From: Osedax fenrisi
Taxonomy: Eukaryota; Annelida; Polychaeta; Sabellida; Siboglinidae
DNA length: 64,000 nt
Direction: 5' to 3'
NCBI GenBank assembly: GCA_964019155.1
Contig: OZ025244.1
Coordinates: 38,703,545-38,767,544, forward strand
Shown in pieces: positions 27,264-38,973 of this stretch (the first letter of the stretch is position 1; the number at the start of each line of letters is the position of its first letter). The translations under genes and the position numbers were made by a program. Under the pieces are notes generated by a model, which was given only the letters and a program-made list of their open reading frames with translations, was not told the origin of the DNA and made no database searches.

Positions 27264-30200
27264 TAATAATACAAATAATGATTTAATATAAGAATTTGAA
27301 TTATATAATATATCTGTTTTTGATATATTCTAAAGGGTCTAAAATAAAATGATATATTTGTAATTATTCCACTCAGTATATATATACACACGTATATATA
27401 ACCTACAGATCTTCTTGAGAAGTTGATGATAGCTGTCGGTACCTGTCTGTACCCCTCGCAGAAGTCCTAAAGGGGTGTTACCCGCTGAGGCACTCAGGTG
27501 AAGGTCGTTCAGATTCTTGTTCGTGATCCACACGAATATAGCTCTGTTGTGTGTGCGCGGGGGTTTGTGTATATATCATCGGGTTATCCGATTGGGTAGT
27601 GTCTCTTCCACCCGCAAACATTATCGAAATAAAAGACGAATATATTTTGTAATTAATTTCTAAACCGTGACATTTTTTAATTATAATTCTAAAATAGGGA
27701 ATTTACATATAAATAATATTAATTATATGTGTATTGGTGTGTATTTTGTAATGGTATAAATAGCATATTAAGCAGTACATTCACTATATATAACAAGTAA
27801 ACATATTGAACGTGGACTTACCTCAACTTTTGTACTTCATTGTTACATTTTTTACACAATTCCTTTACCAGCGAAGTAAAGGATTCCAGATTATCGTCTA
27901 GTTGCTGTCGATGTTATGCATTAGATACACTTGTAGTGGTTATAATGTACAGAATAATACAAACTAGGATGAACATATTTCTATATCTTAAGTTATTGTT
28001 ATAAAATTTTTTATTTAGAAACTAATAATTTAAAAATTATTATAATTGTATTTAATAATTATATTTATAATTACTTAAAAAAAAGTTATTTGCGATAGTT
28101 GTTTAATATTATACATAATGCATAGGACAGATATACTAACTTCATAGGCAATTTCATCATATTCTGCAAACACATCATTTCTATCTGCCACAGAGTATAG
28201 ATCATCTTCATCTGTTAGTGCTGACATGTTATTGTTTTCATCATCATCGTAACTAATGTCAACTTCCTGTATGGAAAATTATTTAAATACCATTAAAATG
28301 AATTATTTAAAAAAGAAAATATAATTTTATAATTAAGATATTTTATGAAATCTATATTATTCAATAATATAATGTCTAACTAATTCATATGTAAACACAG
28401 AGGTTATATGTATGTAACATAAATATATTAACAATAAATATGTATCAAATATAATTTGCTTAGGTATAATTATATAAATCTACTATGTATAAAGATTATT
28501 AGAAGTGGTAATTATTTATAAAAAATGATATATAAATATATATATATATATTAATTATACAATAATTAATAATAATATATTATATACATAAATATATATA
28601 TATTACTGATGATATTTACTGGAGATGCTAAACTCCGCCCCAGCGGCTCCCCAGGTTGCGGATAGGGGAACTGCCACTAGATATAGTGGTCAACTGCGAA
28701 TAACCAATAAGCAGTGCAGGACAAAAGCCAGGGTGCCCTTTGGCAAGGCATAGTACCTGTTAGCTACCCGATCAGGGTCACGTGAAGTTTACTGAAAACA
28801 GGGTAAGCGGATGTGCCAAAGCTAATACTAGCCAAGGTACCTTAACTCTATTATTGAGCACTGTTAGCATGTGTATGGAGGAGCGCCCGCACAATGCTAT
28901 ATTAGCTACCGAAAGCAAACAAATGACACACTTACAACCAACAAATTTATCATACCGCATCGCTCGTCGCGAGGTCAAACAAGGAGCCCGTCCTGTAAAA
29001 CCACCTCAGGTTACAGTCGAAAAAATAGATACTATGAAATACAAAAAATCTGAACTCCCCAAACTACTAAAGGCAAATAAAGTTCTCATATTTGGAACAC
29101 TGAATACACAGACACTTAGACAGATTTGGAAAATACCAGAGTTAATAGCATAAGCCGAAAAAACAAATCATGACATTATCTGTATTCAAGAACATAGAAT
29201 AATTCATGATGAAAATGTTATTAAAGAACATGATTATGGAACTTGGAAACTCATAACCTGCTCAGCTTGGAGACATTCTATAAATGCATCCACATATGGA
29301 ATAGGTTTTCTAGTCAATAAACAAGCATATGCTGCAATAACAGATATAGAGAAGATAACTCCTAGAATAATGACTATCAACCTTTCTGGATATCCACAAA
29401 CGACTATTATTTCATGTTATAGCCCAACAAATGTAAGTGACGAACAAGAAACAATAGAATTCTATACGGAACTAAATTCTTTAACAAGACGGATCCCGAA
29501 ACATAATGTCCTAATCATTGGTGGCGATTTCAATGCTCAACTCGGACAAACAGATTGTTACAAATACTCTTGTCATAAAACAACAAATCGAAATGGAACA
29601 ATGCTAAAAAATTATCTAGAGGAAAATAATCTCTTATGCCTGAACACACAATTTCAAAAAAGACTAGGACAAATCTGGACACATAACTCCCCGAACGACT
29701 ATAAGTCACAAATTGACTTCTTAATCATCAATAAGAAATGGAAAAACAGCATTATAAACTGCAGAGCATATAACTCTTTTATAAGTATAGCATCTGATCA
29801 TCGTATTTTATCAACTTAAATTAAACTAAGTCTCAGAGCTAATAAGAAGAAATGTAGCAAAAACAAACCTTACGACTGGTCTAGGCTAAAATATGACCGT
29901 GAATTACGAAATTCTTTTATTACTAAGATAAAAAACACATTTTCTCTACTACAAGATACATCAAACGATGAATCAAACTCGTCTGCAAATACTAAATATT
30001 TACAGTTCGAAAAATCATGTAGAAATGCTGCGGCCGAAATAATACCATTGAAACCGAAATTAAAACAAAGATCACCCTGGGAAACGATAAATATCAGTCA
30101 AAAACGTGCTTCTTTACACGAAGCTGCTAAATTGAAAGATCAAAATCCAACACCCGAGCGCATAAAGAACTTCAAACTTATACAAAGCTCATTCGTCAAG

Positions 30201-32297
30201 CTTTATGAAAATAAGCAAAATGACTACATCGAGAATAAAATAGAAGAAATACAAAATGCAGCGACAAACAAAAAGTTAGCTTTAGCCTGGAAAACAGTTA
30301 ATGAAATAAGTGGAAGAAAGAAAACAAACAAAGCCAAACTAAAAGCAAAAAACGAGAAAGAACGTATCGATCTATGGCTTAATCATTTTAAAGATTTACT
30401 GGGCTGTCCAATAAGCAACCAAACCAGTACAGAAGACCATCCTACAAAATACGATCAACTTGATATTAAAACTGGCAATTTTACATCTGAAGAACTCATA
30501 AAAGTGACCAAAAGTATACAAAACGGCAAGGCCACTGGATTAGACGAAATACCTGTGGAAGTATGGAAACTATACGAATTTCAAGAGTTCTTACTTGATT
30601 CATGCAATAAGGTATATTGGCAAGAACCAATTGAAAGATGGACTCAAGGCTGTTTACTTCCCTTCCCAAAAAAAGGCGATATATCTGTCACCAAAAATTA
30701 CAGAGGTATCATATTAACTCCTATAGCAGCAAAAATTTACAACCTGATGTTACTAAACAGAATTAGACCAGAAATTGATCCCATACTAAGGAAAAATCAA
30801 AATGGATTTAAAAAAAACCGATCTACAACTGGACAAATTCTAACAATTCACAAATTACAACCGGTGTACTACGAGGTGATACACTTGTTCCTTTCTTATT
30901 TATAATATGCCTTGACTATATTCTAAAGAATTCCCTGGATTGCAATAATGAACTAGGTTTCACCATTTCGAAAAGGAAGAGCAGTAGGTATCCAGCAGTA
31001 AGTATCACAGATGCAGATTATGCGGACGATATTGCTCTAACAACAAACGACCTATCAGAAGCAAATACTCTATTACTTTTAATAGAAGAGAAAGCAAACG
31101 AAATTGGTCTAAAAATAAATTCAGGATAGACGGATACATGAGTTTTAACCAAAATGAGAAAACAAAGTCGATTATTAAGAGTTTAAACAGAGAAAATATT
31201 AAAAAAGTAGATGATTTCAAATACCTTGGAAGTTATATAGGATCTACAGAACATGATATAAATATTAGAATTGCGAAGGCATGGGCTGCACTAAACAACC
31301 TAAATATAATATGGAAATCAAATCTTAGAGAAAACCTAAAAATAAACTTCTTCAGAGCTGCTGTAGAAACTGTTTTAGTCCACGGTTCCGTAACCTGGAC
31401 AATGACAGTAGCTATGGAGAGAAAAATTGATGGAACATATACGAGGATGTTAAGAGCTATTAAAAACAAGCATTGGAATCTACACCTGACTAACGAAGAA
31501 CTATATAAGAACATCCCGAAAATATCTGACACTATTAGAAAACAACGACTATTTTTCGCAGGACCATTTTGGAGGAGTAAGGATGAACTGGCTAGTGATC
31601 TACTTCTATGGAACCCAAAACATGGTAAGATCCTGTGGCAGGCCCAGGAAATCATATATAAATCAGTTAAAAGAAGACACAATGCTTAAGATAGAAGAAC
31701 TTCCGACTGCAATGAATGATAGAAATGAATGGAAATTACGTGTTATGAAATGCCGAGCAAGCTCGACCTGGTAAGGTAAGTATATACATACATTTTATAA
31801 ATTAACATTTGTCATATAAACAATAGTTTTAATACTCTATAAGTATCAGTGATAAGTATTTCTACCATACACTGGCTGTAGATAATATTGTCACCACCAT
31901 TCACTACAAGATTATCTGGCTGTAGATAGTATTGCCACCACCATTCACTACAAGATTATCTGGCTGTAGATAGTATTAGATAATTAAGTTAATAAAATAA
32001 ATACCAGTATATATCAAATATCAAACTTAATACTCTACATTTGTAATGACATTTTAATGCGACTAATATGCGATAATATGCGATAATATTAAACCTTTTC
32101 TGCGATAATATCGAGAAGTTGTTCGGAATGTCTGTCAATCATGCGAGAGACTGCAGCATCCTCGTCCAATGAGAGCTGTCGCAATAAGGTTACTATTCTC
32201 TTGTTCTTTTCTTCTTTGAAGTGTTTCTCAATCTAACATTATCATCATTAATTTATATCACGAATTTGCATAAATTATTTACTATTTCATTAGTATC

Positions 32298-32355
<58 letters not shown>

Positions 32356-33085
32356 AATTATTTATTAGACATTTTTTGTCTTTTCTTTTGTTATTTATAA
32401 TAAAATATACTGTCGATGTTATCGTGTTATGCATTAGATACACTTGTAGTGGTTATAACGTATAGAATAATACAAACTAGGATGAACATATTTATAAATA
32501 ATTTATAAATAACATATTATTATGTGTTGTCATTTCTTCTGAGTGGCTTAATAATAAAACAGAGCTTATCTATTGTTATAGCCCAGTAAATAAATATAGA
32601 GAGGAATCGTTATTAGCAAATATTTGTTGTATTGATAAATATTATTAGGTCATGAGATGTTGCCTAATCAACGATAAGACTTCAATCGTGTTTTTGCATT
32701 TTTATATCTATTTACGTTAATACAAATTATATTTTAATCAAATATAGTATAAATTATTGTTTGGATTTTTAAAATATATATACATATATATATTAATGAT
32801 ACCATTTCAAGTTTAGATTTTCTTTCTTCTGCAGGAATATCATTGGATGAAAACCATTCTTGTAATTGACCAATCAATCGATTACGTTCTGCATTAATTT
32901 CATTTAGAATTTCTTCTCCCTGTATATTTCTATCTTCCATGATCTTTATTGTAATAAAGATGTTTATATATACTCAGTTACATTACAAATATTAAATTAT
33001 TAAATAGATTAGTATTAACAAATATAATTTTGTTATAATTATTCAAAATATATTTACAAAAAATAATAAGATATATTTGTATTTA

Positions 33086-33122
<37 letters not shown>

Positions 33123-36100
33123 TAATTAATATGCTTACTATTAAAAATTTAAATAATATCTTATTATATTTAATATTAAATTTATAAATGTTGTTGATAA
33201 TTATTAAATTAACCGCTGGAGGAGCATCTATAAAACTTATTTTAATTGTAGAAATTAGTTATCTAATAATGAGAGTGATCAAGTTCTAATATTCTTAAAT
33301 TCCGATGTGTTCACTAGATACATTATAATGTATAATTGTAATAATAATTATTATTAAATATATTAAAATATTTCTTTATCAATTAAATTATAAAATTGAA
33401 GTATTAACTATAGTAAAAAGTATTTCTATAAAATGTTTATGTGAATATTCTACACATAAATATCAAATATTTTCCGTTAGTCAATTATTTATCTGAATAT
33501 ATAATTTTCACCCAGGGAAAATCTTGTAATCAAAAATAAATACGCCAATAAAATTAGACATTTTTATTAGACTTATTTAAATCTATTCTATTAGGTGAAA
33601 TATTTATATCTATTCGGGGGTAACGACTTAGCTGAGAAATTATCAGTTATACGAATACGAGTCAATTTGCTCAAACCTAAATAAGTCGATTTAAACTTAT
33701 ATTAAATAATAATTATTATACAGTTCTATTTATTCAAATTAATTATTATTCGATTAATTTACTTAAATTTAACTTCATAATTATAATAATATTAATCAAG
33801 ATTGTGCTTTACAATATCGATATTATTTCGACAATATTCAAACTTAATTTCTGTTGAAACGACTATCGTTCGAATGGACAATGGTAGTACGGACCTGGTG
33901 ATACAGTAGGGTCTCGGTTTCGTTGTGGTCTTTCTCTAGCGTGTGCTGGGCTTCGTATACTCCGTGAGTCACGTAATCCTGAAGGTCGCGGAGGTTAGAT
34001 TACAATGACTCATTGAATGTGTGGGTGACATTCTAATATATCAAATAAGTTCATAAGATGTATACGAATGAATATCAATATTTCAACAACCCATTTATAA
34101 ACATTGCTAATATTATATATAGAGTTATATAATTATATAAATATAAAATGGAGAATAAATGTATTATATTTTAATATTTAATAAACATTCAATGATATAA
34201 TAATCATAATAAACAAGTAACTATGTTTATTAATTATAAAATAATACTAATTATAATTCTATTGCATATCAAATGTTTCTCATTGAAATAGAGATAGGTA
34301 CTTCACTAACTTTATGACTTTGTAATGTGTTGGATCTACGCAGACCGCTTTTAGCCGAGCCCGCCCGTTCTAAGGTCATAGTTCGGAGGTCATTACGAGG
34401 AAGGTGAGTCATCGACGATGAATCATCGCCGCGTGGTTTAGCCTTTATATTGCCGTATATTGGCAATGATTCACAGGAGTTGTGCTGAGATTCGTGATGT
34501 TCCATGTTTGCATTGTGGGTATAGTTATTATGAATATTTTTATTGTGGGTATGGTAATTATGAATATTATGGGTGTGGTTAGTGGTATTGTTTTCTTTGT
34601 TGGAGCGATGATTACTTGAAACTTTATGATTGATAACATGATAGCTATTCATCTTATCGTGTGTACCAATACTACCGCTACTATTACTACTAGTGTGTAT
34701 ACCTCCGCTGCTACCACCGATACTAGAATGTGCTAACGGACCCCCTCTACGTTCTCTATTCTGGTGGTTATCTCCTGTACGTCCTCTAGATACTCCTACT
34801 GCTGGGGTGGGGGTAGGGGTGGTGGTGGCGGTGGGTTTTCTGTGACCTCTATTAGCGGCAATGGGGGCGACCTTACGGAAGGTCATATCCACAGGCGCCG
34901 AGTTGTTCACCTCAAGGAATGACCCGGCAGATAGTTCCCCCGATGTACTATGACCCCCTGACCTATCGTTAGTGTACCTAGAACGTGACTTCTTCTTCCT
35001 TCCACCGGCCACGAGATCGGCTACCGACGTTTTCTTTTGTTTGTAGTCGCTAGGTGGTCTATGTTCACCTCGCGCCTCCAGCGCTGAAGTAGATCCTGAA
35101 CGTGCTGCGAAAGTTTCCTCCTCCTCGCCGTCGTCAGCATTAGGTGAGGCTAACTCGCTGTGGTAGCGACGACGGCGATGCTGCTGCTTTGTAGTCCCTC
35201 TAGTGGCGGCTGTAGGTACTAGCGTTGACTTCTGGTCATCCCCCCCCCGCTGCTGCTGGTCGTAGTGGTGTTGACGTGATCTAGGCCTCGGTACAGGTAC
35301 GGGCAACGGCGTAGGTTTGCATTCATACGACGAAGATAGACCGCTATGACTCGTGGAGGTGGCGCTAGTAGGTGTGTCCTGGCCTTGGATGTAGGTTCTG
35401 GAATGTTCCGACTGCGAAGTTACGCTTCTTAAGTTTTCCGAACTCTGCGTTAAGAAAATCAGACTAATTATATATATTCCCCACTGTTTTAGTATGATAT
35501 AGATATTTGAAATTATATACTATAATATCTATTATTATACATATAATTATTCTAATTATAATAAATATTATCGTATCAAATTCTACGCGTATTAAATATA
35601 TTGATAAAAATAAATATTCATACATATTAGTGTTGTCAAATTTTCTAAAAAGTAAGTCTCAGTATCGTATCAGTATCATTCAACAGCTGTATCAGTATCG
35701 TATCAGTATCGTTCGAAACTGTATCAGTATCGTATCAGTATCATTCGACAGCTGTATCAGTATCATATCAGTATCGTTTGACAGCTGTATCAGTATCAGT
35801 ATCAGTATCAGTATCATTTGACAGAAGTCTCAGTATTGTTTGACAGAAGTATCACTATCAGTATCGTTTTATAATTTTATCCGCATCGTTTGACAGCAGC
35901 ATAAGTATCGTATAGTGATGTAAACTGGTTCGGGTCTTGGAGATATTTGTGAGTATCAAATAGTTGAAAAAAATATCAGGTTTTAATATCTATATTTTAA
36001 AATGATGCAATGTGGATTAAAAGTGTCGCGGATACATACGAAGGGCGGGGTAGTTTGATTGACATTGGCGCCTATTCACACGAAGGGACGCTATATTTAG

Positions 36101-36489
36101 TAACAGTGTCGCGGATACATACAAAGGGGGGGGGAGTAGTTTGATTGACAGTGACTCCTATTCACACAAAGGGACGCTAATCTGAGTAATAGTGTCGCGG
36201 ATACATACACAGAACCGCTATGTTGGTTGAAAATGGCGCGAATAAATATAATCCCAAAGGTAAACATTGGAATGTATTTTAGATATCCAATAATAAATTT
36301 CCGAAATAATACGAATCTAATATTTAAAGTCCGAAATAGTCTGAATCTAATATTTAAAGTCCGAAATAGTCCGAGTTAAATATTAAAGTCCGGTCCGAGT
36401 CCGATATATCATAAATTATACTGTATCAGTCCGGTATCAATGACCTAAAGTCCGAAGTCCGGGTCCGAATGATAACGCTAATACATATG

Positions 36490-36531
<42 letters not shown>

Positions 36532-38712
36532 TAACTTGTTTTCTATGTTCATCTCCTCTTAACTGTTGACTCTGCTGTATTTCGTCTCGTCTCCCCTCCC
36601 TTCTCATCTGGCGAGCTTCTCGCCTCTCCTCTCTATCGATACGTTTGCGATTCTCTTGCACATCTCTTAGGTTCCTATCCAGCGTGAGTTTCTCTCTGAA
36701 CTCCTCCTCAAATCTGTGTCGACACATACCATCGTATTAGCTACTAATGTATTCGTATAGGAGTAATAAACACTAAACACTGCGAGTGTAAAACTAAGAA
36801 TTATTGTTATTAGTAGTGTAGGTAAGAAAACCTCAATTTAATAATATATGAGATATTATAGAATTCTATACTAGGTAGAGATTTAGAACCGTTACATTTT
36901 TAAATTATAAATCCGTTAATTTTCAACTTTTAAAAATACAATTGAATTATCTATCATATAATAGTTCTGTGTCTTATTAAATATATAAATATATATATAC
37001 ATATGTTATAAAGTGAAGTCTGCAGATATGTCGATTAATGTAATATATATTTATATTGAAGTGAATTTAATTGAATTCATTGCAATACTCTCGTTGTTAT
37101 ATAATAGATATACATAAATTGTTTTAAGCTTCACGCTTGGTTGATTGCATAGCCATATGCATATTTCTATTTCTATTGTTGATACATATGTCAGTCATTA
37201 TAATTATTATTATAATTATTATTATAATTATTATTATTATTATTATTATCGTTACACAGGTATCTTAATAAAGTTATACAAACATTCACTTTGTTACATA
37301 TATATATATAAATATATAACCTACATAATATAAAATAATATAGTAATAATCGAAAATTAATTATATACATATTCGATAAAATTCTATAACAACTCTATAT
37401 CTGAACAAGGACTGTAACAGGTTTAATAGTATACATTTTTAATTTATGATTGAATATTTTTATTATATTTCATTATAGGCAGAAAATAAAAATTATAATT
37501 TCCAAATGAATAGATAGGCATGCTGTTTGTTATGATTCATTGAATATAACATATCTCACAAATATATATTGCAAAACACAACCACTGAATACCACACAGT
37601 AGTAGTGAGAATGCAAGTATTCATATATAATGCAAGTATTCATATATAACGCTAGTATACACATATAGAAGATCAGAACGGTGCTGGGAAAAACCTTTCC
37701 GACCTTCGTTTATCGGCTTCGAGCAGCCTGCGTTCATCGTCCGCCTTCAGCCCTTCGACGAACTCTTGTCTCTTACGGCTGCGGTCGTCGGGCCACTGAA
37801 CGTTGTTACTGCTTTTCTGAGGGGTCGGTGGTCGGTAGGCGGGAGGTTTCGGTATGTTGTCGGCGACGGGGGGTAGAGGGGTGTTAGCGGAGGAGGGTAG
37901 AGGGGTGTTAGTGGAGGGTACTTGTACAGGGGAATCGGCATGTTTACGAATATCTGCCAGCGTGTAGTCGTTGTAGGTGTGCCTCAACGCTTCATCATCG
38001 CTATCCACCCCGTAGTAAGGCTGTCGCTGGAGACGTTGTTTGCCTAGTTCGTGTAGTGCGGACGCCACGAGGTGTTCATTACTGGCCACTCTTCGCCTCA
38101 CCAGAGACCCGCAAGCTGCTGCAGCCGATGCGTTCAGATCCTCGGTGGAAGCTCGTGGACCTAGAGACAAGAGCTGGTGTACGGTCTGGCTTCCTCGTGA
38201 GGTCGCGGGGTCATCTTCAGCCGAGGAATAGCTCACGTCCGGCGGATACTCCTCCTCTTCCTGTGAGGGGTAGAGGTCAGGGTAGAGGTTAGTATTAATG
38301 AGGTAGCGTTGCATGTTTTAGTAATACATAGTTGATAATATAAATGTGTAAATTTATAAATGTATAAATATATAACTTTATTATAAGTATTATAAAATGT
38401 TATTATTATAAATCTATGTAATACTGATTATAATTGATATACTAAATAAACAATAAATAAAATGATATTCGTATAGTTTGTATAATCAATACGATTTATT
38501 TAATTAAACCTTATCTGAAATTTCTAAAGATTGATCACTAGATGTTGCTGATCGTGATGAATCGATATAGGGTGAATTAGGATTGAAGTTCCATCCTGTT
38601 TCTAAAGAAATCTGTTTACCCTGTTTTTAAATAATGATATTATTATTTTATCAAACTTATCAAAGGATTAAACAGAATAATTTACTATTATAAATTTAAA
38701 ATTATAATTTTT

Positions 38713-38775
<63 letters not shown>

Positions 38776-38813
38776 ATAGTATAGTATTAGTAGTAGTAGT
38801 AGTAGTAGTAGTT

Positions 38814-38873
<60 letters not shown>

Positions 38874-38896
38874 TAGTAGTAGTAGTAGTAGTAGTA

Positions 38897-38973
<77 letters not shown>

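Larger units (their letters stand above)
28620..31778 (+). mobile_element. Degenerate APE-type non-LTR retrotransposon (LINE)
   Basis: One frame runs from 28782 to about 30862 with two in-frame stops (29151-29153, 29817-29819). It covers an AP-like endonuclease (GTLNTQTL, IIGGDFNAQLG, CRAYNSF..SDHRI) and the N-terminal part of a reverse transcriptase (NGKATGLDEIPVEVWK, NYRGIILTPIAAK, KNQNGF). At about 30860 the frame changes and the RT core containing the first catalytic Asp is missing. The downstream frame resumes at GVLRGDTLVPF and YADDIAL (31013 on). A further frameshift precedes the thumb and C-terminal part (31138-31689). The 5' leader (28620-28780) is GC-richer and untranslated. It is antisense to the hillarin-like gene in intron 10. 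The element is inactive. The clade is not resolved (L1/RTE-like by motif). Confidence 0.88.

Noticed and set aside
31005..31682. Minus-strand open frames across the LINE
   Set aside because: They are antisense shadows of the RT C-terminal region, with hydrophobic low-complexity composition.
34269..34310. Stop of the large exon 7 frame as the end of a separate gene
   Set aside because: A gttagt donor 13 codons before the stop joins in phase to a coiled-coil exon, and all downstream exons continue the same frame.
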